Positions 11,598 to 24,035 of a DNA stretch of 64,000 nt are shown one piece after another (the stretch's first letter is position 1; the number at the start of each line of letters is the position of its first letter). The position numbers and the translations under genes were made by a program. This DNA comes from Silurus meridionalis (lineage: Eukaryota; Chordata; Actinopteri; Siluriformes; Siluridae), in assembly GCF_014805685.1 (NCBI RefSeq), contig NC_060900.1:2530601-2594600 (forward strand), in the 5' to 3' direction. Under the pieces are notes generated by a model. It worked only from the letters and a program-made list of their open reading frames with translations, was not told the origin of the DNA and did no database searches.

Positions 11598-12178
11598 TGT
11601 GGTGGTGGTGATGGTGATGGATGTGATGGTGGTGGTGGTTGTGGTGATGATTATTGTGGTGGATGTGGTGATGGTGGTTGATTTGGTGATGTTGGTTGTG
11701 GTGATGATTGCGGTGATGATGATTGTGGTGGATGTGGTGATGGTGGATGTGGTGATGGTTGTGGTTGTGGTGGATGTGGTGATGGTTGTGGTGATGTTGG
11801 TTATGGTTGTGGTGGATGTGGTGATGGTGGTGGTGAATATGGTGATGGTGGTGGTGGATATGGTGATGGTGGTTGTTGTGGTGATGGTGGTTATGGTTGT
11901 GGTGGATGTGGTGATGGTGGTGGTGAATATGGAGATGGTGGTGGTGGATATGGTGATGGTGGTTGTTGTGGTGATGGTGGTTGTGGTTGTGGTGGATGTG
12001 GTGATGGTAGTGGTGAATATGGTGATGGTAGTGGTGAATATGGTGATGGTGGTGGTGGATATGGTGATGGTGGTTGTTGTGGTGATGGTGGTTATGGAGG
12101 TGGTGGATATGGTGATGGTGGTGGATGTGGTAATGTTGGTTATGGTTGTGGTGGTGGTGATGGTGGTGGTGGTCGTCA
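11598..12178. repeat. GGT/GAT trinucleotide-based array
   Basis: About 580 bp built of GGTGATGGT, GGTTGTGGT, GGATATGGT and GGTGAATAT blocks. The + strand has almost no C. A larger unit, reading GTGGATGTGGTGATGGTGGT and continuing with AATATGGTGATGG, recurs in the middle. Long open frames on both strands (Val/Met, Ile/Thr, His-rich) are by-products of the 3-bp period. It lies inside rassf2 intron 1. Confidence 0.9.
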
Positions 12179-12299
12179 CGCTTAGAGGTTAGCATTGCCT
12201 CTTCACAGCTGCAGGGTCTGGGGATGGGGTAAGTGATGATGCTTCATATGACTGTGTAAAGATTCCTCTGGGTTCTCTGGTTACTTCTTCCTCCAGGGA

Positions 12300-12346
12300 A
12301 AAATGGGGGAGAGAGAGTGAGAGTGAGAGAGAGAGAGAGTGAGAGT

Positions 12347-12388
<42 letters not shown>

Positions 12389-12454
12389 GAGTGTGATACC
12401 CAGTATTGGTGGGATAGGATCCAGATCCATTGACACCTGGTCATAAAAACAAAT

Positions 12455-12490
<36 letters not shown>

Positions 12491-12889
12491 CATAGTGAAG
12501 GTTTGCAGTTGAAGTACTTAAGAACTGTTAAATGTTTCCCCAGAACTCGTGATGAGCCTCTTTGTTTTTAAAGAGAGAAGTGATTTATGTTTAACAGATG
12601 AACGTTGCCTTGAAAACACACACACACACACACACACTACCTCAGTTTTACACTGACAGATCTGGCAGTTCTCTTTTAGGGAGTATAAAATGGAGTAGAA
12701 GTTCAAGCAAGCACACAGACACACACGCACACACACACACACACAGAGTGGTGAAGCTGTTAAACTCATAAGCAGAGGGAAGGAAGCGAGGAGGAAAGAC
12801 GAATGTTTGAGGGTCGTCATGACGATTTGAACAATGGTAAAGGCGCTTGGGAGGTGATGGAGAAACAGGGTGCTGTGTTGTGACCTTTT

Positions 12890-12948
<59 letters not shown>

Positions 12949-13010
12949 GAAATAGAGGGAGTCTGTGTGTTTGAAAAAGAGAGAGTGTATGTGTGAGAGC
13001 GAGAGAAAGA

Positions 13011-13053
<43 letters not shown>

Positions 13054-13140
13054 TGTGTGCATTAAAGACAAATAGTTGTTATCTGTATCTTAATAGAGAC
13101 AGAAGTTTGGTGAGTAACTGCTTTGGAATTGAAAAACCAG

Positions 13141-13181
<41 letters not shown>

Positions 13182-13252
13182 AAGTAGAAATACTGAATCG
13201 GGATGTCAGACAGATAGAATCCACAAATTGAATCAGACTGCGTTAAGGTCAA

Positions 13253-13309
<57 letters not shown>

Positions 13310-13370
13310 TCTCTCACATTTGGCTGATCACTCGGCCAGCTCCACTTCTACTGGCAGTTCCCCCAGACCA

Positions 13371-13415
<45 letters not shown>
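12300..13415. repeat. Cluster of GA, TC, GT and CA microsatellites
   Basis: GA-rich tract 12311-12390, TC 12459-12488, CA near 12618 and 12727, GT 12892-12943 and 13015-13052, CA 13141-13178, GT 13253-13308, CA 13372-13413. All are intronic (rassf2 intron 1). Confidence 0.9.
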
Positions 13416-13417
<2 letters not shown>

Positions 13418-15469
13418 CACTTCCTTTTTTGGTTAATTAGATTTATGGACAATAAACTCTTGAAAAGGTTCAGTGTAAGTGACAGGATATTAATCCACTT
13501 CCCGGCTTATGATTTGTCTTGTGTGTACAGTTTGTAGGTGTCAGAGTGATTTTTCTTCATTGTAGTGCAGTCCTTTTCTAGGAAAAATGGGCGGGGCTTA
13601 GTCATGAGTCTCTTCTGCTCTCGTTAGGGGCCTCTACAGCGGTTTCCATATCACTTTCTCCACTACATCTGCCTCTTTCAAACTCACCACCTGCATGTCT
13701 TGGAGACTCGTGTTTGACCTCATCCATCAACCTGTTGGGGCAGAAGTCATGATTAACGTGTTCATCCGTTCGACCAATCACAAGGTTTCACGTCGTAGCT
13801 GTGGTATGTGTGAAATGCTGACGAGAGCGAACGAGCAGCTCCTCTGCAGTCTGGAACTGGGTTTGGAGTTTTCCCTTCACACATTAATAAATTCTGCTTA
13901 TTAGGCCACGCCCACTTCCAGCATGACAGAATGGTGTTAGCTCAGCGCTCATATCGGTGTCTGGTGTAAATAACTGCAGATCGTCTCATTCCTGTATTTC
14001 TCACGTGTCGTCTGGCACATGACGGTTCACAAGGCCTGAGAGTGCAGTTATATAAGTATTAAAAAAAAGCCTTGAGTCATGAGAGAAGGCTGTTCTTTTT
14101 TTATCACAAGGTCTGAACTGTAAAAGTATTGAGCTTCAGAGCTTCAGGGCTTCAGGGCTTCAGGGCAGAATGAATGAGGAAGTGTGAAGCGTTTCTTTTC
14201 CTTTTTTTTATTAATTTCCTCTTATAGCAAAGCTCGAAATCTCCACACTCAGACGAGACACCACACATAAAGATGGTCGTGTTTTTTTTTTTTTTTTACA
14301 TTTTTTTTACATTTTACATCAAAATATCACCAAGAATCTTTTTCCTGTTTCCTCCATACTATACTATACATGCCAGTATATCAGTCTATCTATACTATTC
14401 TATACTGTACCTCACTATAGAGTATATTATACTAATGTTTAAGGCTGTCGCTCAATTCAAATATTTTTCCGATATCACGATAAACCGCAACCTAATCACA
14501 AATTTATATCTGTTCTAAATGTACCTTAAGTTAATCAACATGCGCATACACAAATACTGACGCCTTATGCAAATGTATGTTTATTATAAGCGAAGACTAA
14601 ACATTCTCGTAAACGTTTTAAAGTAATTGTGGCGTTTTTAAATGAAGTAAATCATCAGGACACTAAATAGAACTTTTGCTATGTTTCCACACGGACGGTT
14701 TTAATTGCCGGATGCTCTCTTTAAGAATGCAAACCGCCAATGAAGAAGAATAAGAAGAATCGTGGCGGATTTTGGTGCTTGATTTGAGACTTTTTATATT
14801 TTTATATCTGAGTAAATAAAGGTCACGGAGGTGTGCTGCGTTGAAGGTTTTGATTTCGCCTCTCTTATATTTATTTATGTTTTTAATGAAAATGGTCAGA
14901 AAGCGAACAGAAAATTTAACAGCCTTAATTATATTATATTATATTGTACAGTATGTTATTACATGTTATTGATACTATATTCAACACTGTATGATTTCTA
15001 TATATATATATTGTTATTTAAAAAATAATTATAATATCTATAAATTTTGTCTGTAATATCAGTGTAAATACGAATAAATGAAACAGAAAGAAAGACAGAC
15101 AGATTATGGAAGAAATATCGATTGGATATGAAAATATTGCAAAAAGAAAGGCATGATGGGAAACTGACTACATCATTTAGTCACAAGTGAACCTACTACA
15201 TGAATGCAGCTTTTAACAAACACTTAACCTCCGGCATGACTGCTGTGTCTCTGACCCTGACCTTGACCTTGACATTCACCTGATCACTAACAGCTCTTGG
15301 TGCTTCTCAGCAGCTTGGAGCATCCAGGCTTTGTATAACGTGTGAAATATTAAAGAAGCGGTTTACTATTCTGAGCTAATTGATGATGAATATTTTATCA
15401 CAGCTGAACACCGTGCGCAGTGTGTAAGGAACACGGGCGGGGCTGAGACACTCGCTTCGGTTTTTACAT

Positions 15470-15503
<34 letters not shown>

Positions 15504-15657
15504 CACTCTCACTCATGCATGAAGTTGAAGGATCAGACGAGGTGACGTGATGTGTGTGTTGATAACGAGCTCAGCCTGTTGTGGAAAGTGTCAGCATTAA
15601 TTATGTATATTTGCTTTGGATCATTTTCAGGAAGTTTGCCATCAATTATGAAGTGAA
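13416..15657. other. Rassf2 intron 1, no gene seen
   Basis: Mostly unique or decayed sequence. Holds a short GGCTTCAGGGCTTCAGGGC repeat near 14140-14165 and an AT-rich section at 14280-15070. A CA tract lies at 15468-15505. No exon or RNA gene was recognised. Confidence 0.6.
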
Positions 15658-15658
15658 C

Positions 15659-15691
<33 letters not shown>

Positions 15692-15789
15692 GGATAGATG
15701 GATAGATGGATGGATAGATGGATGAATAGATGGATGATATGCATATAGATAGATAGATAGATGGATGGATGAATAGATGGATGATATGC

Positions 15790-15861
<72 letters not shown>

Positions 15862-15907
15862 GATATGCAGATAGATAGATGGATAGATGGATTGATGGAT
15901 GATATGC

Positions 15908-15979
<72 letters not shown>

Positions 15980-16112
15980 GATATGCAGATAGATAGATGG
16001 ATAGATGGATTGATGGATGATATGCAGCTAGATAGATATAGATAGATAGATAGATGGATAGATGGATGGATGGATGGATGGATGGATGGATGGATAGATA
16101 GATAGATAGATA
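15658..16112. repeat. (GATA)n/(GATG)n compound tetranucleotide array
   Basis: About 450 bp of GATA and GGAT units. It is interrupted four or five times by a GATGATATGCAG spacer followed by GATAGATGGATAGATGGATT-type blocks, giving a higher-order unit. Serine/isoleucine/tyrosine-rich frames on - are translation artefacts of the repeat. Confidence 0.95.
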
Positions 16113-16885
16113 TTCTGGAATAGTTAATAAGATGACTGTGCATCTGTGTATCTGGGTCTTGTTTGTGCACATGTGTGTGTGAGAAACAGGAAGAGAGGAA
16201 TAAAGAGGAGAGCAGCTGTGTGTTTGGGACTCGTGTGCGTGTGTGTGCTTGTGTGTGTGTGTGTTGAGGAAGTCTAGCGTTACTTGACTGTGAGCTTCAA
16301 CTTCCTCTCTAAACAGCAGAAAGAGGAAGAGTGGAGCAAAAAGGCAACACTTCCTCCATTATTTTTGCCAACTCAATCTAAAGAAGAAAGCTTGCAAAGA
16401 ACCTTATTAACACACACGAGCACACACACACACACACACACACACTCACCTCAGATGCTTATGTTAACACAGCTTTGCTCACTGCAACAGGAAATACAGA
16501 GGGCCACAGAGCAAAGGTAACTGAATTATGATTCAGTGTGTGTGTGTGTGTGTGTTTTCAAGCTTGTTTTCTACTCGGCCATCAAGTGACAACCCAGTCA
16601 ATGCAAATAAACATATTTAATTATTTTTTTTAATTATACAGCGTTTAAAAAGGTTTCAAGAATTTTGAGGCGTTTTCTGGTTTGTGATTGGTTACAGAGG
16701 CTTTGTGGGCGGGAACTTCTTAATCAGGGCTGTTTCGTGATCGGACATTTAGTGAAATTCAGTAGTTTTGGGGTGTTTCTGTGTAAACATGGAAGTTGGG
16801 ATGAGAGTCAATGCAAATCACTGCACTGTGAAGAATGAACACTTCATGACACACTTCATGAATAGACACCGTGATCCTGCACCTG

Positions 16886-16887
<2 letters not shown>

Positions 16888-16942
<55 letters not shown>

Positions 16943-17054
16943 ATCTTTCTCTCTCTCTCTCTGTCTATCTTTTCTGGAAGCTTTTCTGTAGCCCCACTGT
17001 GTAATTCAGAAGGAAAGTGTAGTTGTGCTGGCACCATGCCAGGGGAACCTCCAA

Positions 17055-17103
<49 letters not shown>

Positions 17104-17147
17104 AGAATATAAAGTATATTGTATGTGTGTGTAAAATATCAAATATG

Positions 17148-17183
<36 letters not shown>

Positions 17184-17203
17184 ATACAGAACATAAAGTT
17201 TAT

Positions 17204-17256
<53 letters not shown>

Positions 17257-17332
17257 AAACCACCCCTGTCCTGAATCCATAAAATAAGTAAAACACACAC
17301 AAGCTTTGTTTCAGGAGACTTTTTAGTCTCTG

Positions 17333-17383
<51 letters not shown>
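16888..17383. repeat. TC and GT microsatellite cluster ending at a rassf2 acceptor
   Basis: TC 16888-16938, GT 17057-17101, GT 17149-17180, GT then GA 17208-17255, and TC 17337-17383. The last TC tract acts as polypyrimidine tract for the acceptor TGCAG at 17383-17387. Confidence 0.92.
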
Positions 17384-17386
<3 letters not shown>

Positions 17387-17396
17387 GTCTCCATCC

Positions 17397-17417
17397 ATGC
17401 AGTCGTATTACAGTTAA
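17397..17417 (+). promoter_or_regulatory. rassf2: Six-codon upstream ORF one base before the rassf2 start
   Basis: In the exon starting at 17388, ATG at 17397 opens a short frame (MQSYYS) with TAA at 17415-17417. One base later the main ATG (17419) follows. The uORF start context is weak (T at -3); the main start has A at -3 and G at +4. It could tune translation through leaky scanning, which is inference. Confidence 0.5.
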
Positions 17418-17418
17418 G

Positions 17419-17938
17419 ATGGAGGAGCAGAATGAAGGTGTTCAGGTCGGGGAGAATAAATACATCAGCAAGTAAGTCTCATCTCATCAACTTCTCAACA
17501 TCTTATATTTTATCTCATCTCATAATCACATCTTCACCACATCTCATCACAACTTTTCATCTCATTTTACCATCATCTCATCTCATCTTAATATTTAATC
17601 TCATCTCATCACCACATCTACTCATCATATCATCATCTTATTTCATTTTCTCCTAATCTCATATCTCATTTTCACATCATTACATCAAATCATCACATTT
17701 TCTCATATCTCATCATCTCATCTTTACATCTTCTTATATCTAATTTTTTTCATATCTCATCATCCTATCATTTCATATTCTTATTTTCTCATCATTCTAT
17801 ATCTCATATGAGTTTTAAACGTGTGTGTGTGTGTGTATGTGTGTGTGTGTGTGTGTAGGAGCAGCGTCCTTGCCCACCTGAAGACCTATAACCTTTATTA
17901 TGAAGGACAAAACCTGCAGCTGAGACACAGAGAGGTAG

Positions 17939-17971
<33 letters not shown>

Positions 17972-18046
17972 TTTATTTTTAAAATGTGGTTCAGCTTAAC
18001 TCCTACTGTCCCTGCTCCATAATTTACCGGTCTCTGGGTAGTAATG

Positions 18047-18115
<69 letters not shown>

Positions 18116-18195
18116 TACAGCTGCTTTCTTGATGCAGCCTGAGGTTGCCCACAGTTCATCACCTACCATTAATTACTGCTTTACCTAACCAAACC

Positions 18196-18247
<52 letters not shown>

Positions 18248-18851
18248 TACAGCTGCTTTCTTGATGCAGCCTGAGGTTAAGCCCACAGTTCATCACCTAC
18301 CATTAATTACTGCTTTACCTAACCAAACCGGTGTGTGTGTGTGTTTCAATGGTTGCTGTACACAGGAAGAAGGTGAGCTGATTGTTGAGGGTCTCCTGAA
18401 CATCTCCTGGGGTCTGCGGCGACCAATCAGATTGCAGATGCAGGATGACAACGAGCGAATCCGACCACCTCCCTCATCTACATCCTGGCACTCGGGCTGT
18501 AACTTGGGCAACCAGAGGTCACACACACACACACACACACACACATTATTGCTGCAAACAGATTCAGTAAATATGCCAGGCTGTTTTGGACGAGGTGAAA
18601 AGCTTTTCCTATGGTTATGATGTAGATGCCGACACACACATCAGCACACACCTCACACATCTGATTACTCATTTACTGGAAGGTCCATCTCCATGCTCAG
18701 GTCTCCTTTTCCTACTGCATGGGTTCTTCACATTCTCATTTCAAGACTTTCAACATGGACACCAATGTTTAATTTTTTATATTACACTTCTCAGAACTCA
18801 GATCTCAGAACAGTCATAACATAACATAACTCAGTCATAACATATCTCTCT

Positions 18852-18911
<60 letters not shown>

Positions 18912-20859
18912 CTCTCTCTCTCTCTGACTCTCTCTCTCTCTGACTCTCTCTCTTGAATGTCTGTCTATCTTTGACTACCTGTCTGTCTCTCTTTGTCTCT
19001 CAGGACAGTAATACGTGTGCAAATCATGTAGATTGTTTCTGTCCCAATGTAATAATCTTTATCCAAAAAAACTTAAAGAATCTGGAAGGAAGGAATTTAT
19101 GGACGGACACCACCCAAGATAAATACGGTGTGGGTCAAAACAAATCCAAGGGAAAGATGAAGCTTACAGATGTGGCGAACCAAACATGGTCCGATTCGTT
19201 ACATACAACAGTCCAGCAATTACAGAGGTCTGTGTCGAGTCTAATTCGGGATTCCGTCCTGAACGAAACGTCTGGACGGACGAAATGACTAGCGACTAAA
19301 CTATGCTAATGAGAGAATTTGGATTTGCGTGAGTAAAAGCTATGTAGATGATGGAGATCCTCCTGGGATAAAAGCGGCAGGAAGTTCTTTGCTGTTCATG
19401 TAAACACTGATTTCAAACAAACTCCATACTCCCGTGACACAACAGGAAGACGGCGTTTACTCGAAATAACGATGCCGTTTTCTCTGTTTTTGTGTAGCGC
19501 TGAGGCTCAGAAACAAGCTCCGCCCTCCATCGATGTGACGCTGTCCGAGAGCGAATCGGAAAACAGCATGGTAAACGAAATGGAAAACGACGAACATGAA
19601 GGTGGGTGAGATGCTTCCAGGACTCGCCGGGTGCTACCCATAATGCACTGTGGGACTACGTCATGTTAAAATTTATTACGTAAGATTTATATTGGCGTTC
19701 TCGCTTTATTACGGCGTTGTTTCCATCACAACCGCTTACACAAGGACTCTTATGGCGGATTGTCTTGGAATCAGAACGTAGTATAAGTAACAGTCGTTTT
19801 GTCAAATGAAAAAACGTGAACTGTGCATGCCGTTTATTTACTTTCCCGCTCTTTGAAAATTAAATAGTTTTCAAAAACCTTTGTTTTTAAAGTCCACACT
19901 AAGTATCCACTTTAAAAAATAATAATAATAAAAAGGTTTTAAAAAAGCGACATTGACTGAAAACAGCGCCTCAGTGTGGACAGAAGACCAAAATACGTCC
20001 GAAGTTATATAAGTCCCTCTTTCTGAGTCTCTCTTTTTCTCTCACTCTTTAGAAGACACCTGCTCTCAGCTCCTGAGGACTAAAAGTGATGCAGGGGTTT
20101 TGAGGCGGGGAAACAAGCGGTCTCCTAGCGACCAGCGGCGAATCAGGAGGCACCGTTTCTCCATCAATGGCCATTTTTACAACCACAAGGTGAGCACGAA
20201 TCACACGCCTGCTTTACTGTCCAGACTCTACCCCAATATTATCTCACCCTAAACACCAAACTCTCTCTCTCTCTCTTTCTCTCCTTTTTTCTCCCTAACA
20301 CTTTCATTCTGTCTATCATTATCTCTCTTTCTGTCTCTCTTTCTCTCCCATTTTGTGTTTCTCTCTGTTTCTCTCTCACTCTTTCGCTGTCTGGTTTTCT
20401 GGCTCTCTCTTTTTGTCTCTTTTTCTGTCACTATCGCACACTCTGTCTTTCTGTTTCTTTGTATGTTTTTTCACATTTGTCATCACTCTCTCTCTCTCTC
20501 TCTCGCTCGCTCGCTCGCTCTCTCTCTCTTTCGCTCTCTCTCTCTCTCTCTGACCCAGACGGCGGTCTTCACTCCGGCGTACGGTTCTGTCACTAACGTG
20601 CGTATAAACAGCTGCATGACGACGCCGCAGGTGCTGCGTGTTTTACTCAACAAGTTTAAGATTGAGACCAGTCCTGATGATTTTGCGCTCTACATTGTCC
20701 ACACCACTGGAGGTCAGTCTTTCTCTCTATCTCTCTCTCCCCATAATTCTCTCTCTCAAATTCTCTATCTCTTTTGTCTCAATTTCATTGTCTTACAGCT
20801 GAAACCTGAAAAATGTCCAACTCCTAGTGTTCACATAGCAGCAGTGCGGCCTAAAACAG

Positions 20860-20912
<53 letters not shown>

Positions 20913-22278
20913 CCAGAGCGAGTTAAACTAAAGCCCACAGATCATCCTCTGGTGTTAAGGATCCTGCAGGGTCCTTGTGAGCAGGTCTGCAGGATCTTCC
21001 TGATGGAGCAGGACCTTGGAGAGGAGGTCACATATGATGTAAGTGCTTTGAGGAAACGAGGAAAAACTTGGTGGTATCTGGAAAAGGAAATTTTTTTTAG
21101 GGAGTGTAAAAAAGACAACACAAAGCATCAGAATCAGGTTTATTGACCAAGTGTGTTGACACACAGCTGGAATTTGGTTCCAGCTGTTGGTGACTTCAAA
21201 ATTACAGACATAAATAACTCTATACATTTAGCTTTTACTATAAAAGACAAAAAAAGTGTTTTATTCCTCGTAAATTTACCAACAAATTGCTTCCTGTTGT
21301 CTTTTAGGTTATAGCAGTTATAATCTCTCTGCATGCAGTTTGTTATAGCCATGTGTGTTTTCTGTCCACTAGGTGGCGCAATACATCAAGTTCGAGATGC
21401 CCGTGCTTCAGAGTTTCATCACCAAACTGAAAGAAGAGGAGGACCGGGAGGTGCAGAAACTCAAACACAGGTATAGAAGAAATTCACACGCACTCCTTCA
21501 TTCCTAAACATGGTAGATGATGGATATACAGATCACTAATCCACGTCATCTTGACACGTCTTTAACACGTCTCTCTGGGGCTACAGGACCGAGCCTCTAC
21601 CCATAATGCACTGCACGATACATCAGTTTTAAATGTTGCTCCTTCAATCCCCTCAGGATTAAATGTTTTTATTATTACACGGCTTTGATTTCGAATTCTT
21701 GAATCTGATTGGTCGAAAATCGTTCAATATGGCGATTCTTGTAATATGTCATTGTTTCTATAGTAACCATTTACACAAGGACGTATGGTGAGAATCATAA
21801 TGACCAGGTTTAAAAATTATTATTATTATTATTTTTTTATACAATTAAGGGATAAAAAAAGTCATTTTTAATATGATGAGGATTAAAATAAAGTAATTTT
21901 GGAAGAATAAAATTAAAACAAAAAAGTGATATAATTTTTTTTTATTTAATATTTTATATATTTTTTATTATTATTATTATTATTATATAATTATAATTAT
22001 TATAATTTATATAATTAAGGGATTAAAAAAAGTCATTTTTAATATGAGGATTAAAATTTATTTTTTTGATATGATGATAAAAAACGATTTTATTTTATTT
22101 GATGATGAAAAAAGGTGATTTTGGATATAAGAATTAAAAAGTAATTTTTTTAAAATGAGGACAAAAAAAATTGGTATAAGGAGAAAAAAAGTTTTTTTGA
22201 TAGAATGAAAATAAAAAACATTTTTGATATAAGGATTAAAAAAAGCTTTTATTATAACAGGGGAGGTTGTAGCGCTCA

Positions 22279-22337
<59 letters not shown>

Positions 22338-22414
22338 CTCGTAGATATAAGAATCTGCGCTTCATCATTGAGAAGCAGCTGCAGTGTTCACCAGATGGTT
22401 CCACCTCCATGTGA
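17419..22414 (+). CDS. rassf2: Ras association domain family member 2
   Basis: K-Ras-binding adaptor and tumour-suppressor type protein that binds and stabilises MST1/2 kinases; nuclear and cytoplasmic. Nine coding exons: 17419-17471, 17859-17934, 18366-18517, 19498-19601, 20053-20189, 20559-20712, 20917-21038, 21373-21470 and 22345-22414 (TGA 22412-22414). They join in phase to 321 aa; human has 326. Residues 20-80 hold the conserved [20 protein letters not shown] and [20 protein letters not shown] blocks. [18 protein letters not shown] (about 157-174) contains the basic nuclear-localisation stretch. The RA domain is about 175-266 and the SARAH helix starts at [15 protein letters not shown] (about 267-315). 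The 19498 exon (94-128) is Ser/Glu-rich and diverged from mammals. The start ATG matches the short variable N-terminus ahead of KYISK. Whether this is an a or b teleost copy cannot be told. Confidence 0.97.
17478..17815. repeat. Degenerate TCATC/ATCTCATC repeat in rassf2 intron
   Basis: About 340 bp of imperfect CTCATCT and CATCATCT units, starting just after the donor at 17472. Confidence 0.85.
18050..18331. repeat. Tandem duplication of 85-87 bp separated by GT tracts
   Basis: The segment AATTACAGCTGCTTTC...CCAAACCGG occurs at 18113-18197 and again at 18245-18331, differing by a 2-base insertion (GGTTGCCC versus GGTTAAGCCC). Each copy is preceded by a GT tract (18050-18112 and 18197-18244). 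It lies in the intron before the exon at 18366. Confidence 0.93.
18850..18957. repeat. (TC)n microsatellite with CTGACTCTC interruptions
   Basis: Intronic TC array with three periodic TGAC interruptions near its 3' end. Confidence 0.9.
19620..20052. other. Rassf2 intron with decayed repeat
   Basis: Noncoding DNA holding a GTTTTCAAAAACC...TCAGTGTGGACAG segment that resembles a type seen again around 41700-41930. The acceptor at 20052 follows a TCTTTCTGAG...CTCTTTAG pyrimidine stretch. Confidence 0.4.
20863..20911. repeat. (GT)n tract before the rassf2 exon at 20917
   Basis: Ends in TTCCAG at the acceptor, so almost the whole 3' end of the intron is GT repeat. Confidence 0.95.
21128..21195. 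mobile_element. LINE 3'-end-like fragment
   Basis: GAATCAGGTTTATTGACCAAG followed by GTGTTGACACACAGCTGGAA resembles the widespread teleost retroposon end AATCAGGTTTATTGGCCAAG. A sister copy lies at 62320-62400. Class assignment is from memory only. Confidence 0.5.
21790..22335. repeat. AT-rich degenerate repeat followed by (TC)n
   Basis: Repeated AAGGGATTAAAAAAAGTCATT and ATATGAGGATTAAAA units at 21850-22250, then TC repeat 22277-22334, which serves as the pyrimidine tract of the last rassf2 acceptor at 22344. Confidence 0.75.
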
Positions 22415-23566
22415 TGAAGCTCCTCCACCCAAAGATGTTTGGCTCTTCGCTCCGCCCTCACACTCCTGATGTTCTCTCGGTGTCACGACACCAGAGTTCA
22501 GCTCGTCTTTCTCCACATTCATGATCGATGTGGTCCTCGGTGTGTTTTTAAATTCTAAAGTGTGATGGTACTTATTTTACTTGGTTACTGTGTGAAATGT
22601 TCACATGCTCCAGTCACGCTGGAGGTCCAGACGGTGTTACAATTGACCAGGAAGTGTTCAGGGTTTTTACACGATTCAGGGTTTTACTGAAGACCACTGT
22701 TTTCAGAAACACGGCCTCGTCGACGTCCTCTCAAACCCCTGACGCGTGCTGAGGGAGGGGGTTTCTCAGCGTGCTTTTCACCTTGCCAGCTCATTGACTA
22801 GCTGGGAAATTCTATGCTATTCTGTGCTCCTGTAGCATTACTACGTCACACCAAGCAAAAGAGTTAGCATGCTAGCTGGAAAACAAAGCAGGGATAAACA
22901 AACAGCTGAGATTTAGCTAGTTATAGCTAGCGGTTTCCTTTTTCCCCCCATCATTAAAATGTTTCCACTTTCTAAAGAAAAAGATTAATCAGACCTGCTG
23001 GAGCTTTACAATCCCCAAACATAGAACCAAACTCAATGTGGGGTATCATAATGTGAGGAATAACTTTAAAAAAAAATTATGTATTATGTAAAATTATGTA
23101 ACTACTGTTTTATTTTTCCCAAGAGTGCATTGACACTTAGCTGCTCAACTTCCTAATGAACACCTCAGTGATGTCATAGGGAATTGACCCTCTCAGTTTG
23201 CCCCCATTCCCCTTTTCCATACAACATTGAGGCTGAATCTTCTGAGAGGAAGTCGACGAGGTGTGTGGAGGAAACCATATGGGGACGCAGACGATTTTAA
23301 GGCGACATGCTTCTGCCCCCTAGAGGCACAACATGGAAAAGCACATTCAATTACCACAAGTCAGATCCTTGGATGTAATAAGAGGACTCGATTCTAAGCA
23401 CAATATAAAACATACACACTCTTTCTCTCTCTCAAACACACACACACACACACTCTCTCTCTCTTCTTTGAAATAGTCATGTTTAGCAAAAGCAATCTCA
23501 GCCCAACATGTGATGTGTTAATGTGTAGGATGTTGGGCTGTTATTAACTAAAGCACAAGCTGCTGG

Positions 23567-23606
<40 letters not shown>

Positions 23607-24000
23607 TTAAACATTATGGATGTGACTATCAATAAACTGATTTAGAAATGCTGCCTGTTTAAGGTGTGTGTGTGTGTGTGTGTGTGCGTGTGTGTGCAAG
23701 AATTAATTTGTAATGTTTTTATTCCTTTTTTTACATCCTTCTCCTCCCATGTTTTTCGACGCTTATGGATGAAAATATAGATCCAGCACGACGTTTATTT
23801 GATGCTGACAAATTAAATACATTTTCAAAACAGAAAACAGTGGAATCGTCTTTTTTCTGTGCATTTTCTACATTTTAGAACATTTTCAGTGTCGTTCATG
23901 TCTCTGCCACCAGGTGGTGGTGTTTGGTTTAGCATGCTGTCCCAGAGTTGTGTCTCTGTCTCTATTTATTTGTTAATACTGTATATATGAATAAAATGTA
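22415..24000 (+). other. rassf2: Probable rassf2 3' UTR with candidate poly(A) signals
   Basis: No ORF is supported. AATAAA occurs at 23631-23636 and 23990-23995 in a suitable AT-rich context after GT tracts. A 1.2-1.6 kb 3' UTR is plausible; which signal is used cannot be told. Confidence 0.45.
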
Positions 24001-24035
24001 TATAATTAATAATATTAGTGGCGTTAAAATGAATT

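Noticed and set aside
11500..12195. 231-codon histidine-rich and similar Val/Met or Thr/Ile-rich frames
   Set aside because: They follow from the GGT/GAT triplet array, are open in several frames at once and have no gene signals.
15658..16112. CRISPR-like array (repeats with spacers)
   Set aside because: The organism is a vertebrate and the units are tetranucleotides with variable runs, not constant repeats with unique spacers.
15642..16172. Long Ser/Ile/Tyr/Leu frames on the minus strand
   Set aside because: Translation of a GATA/GATG tetranucleotide array.
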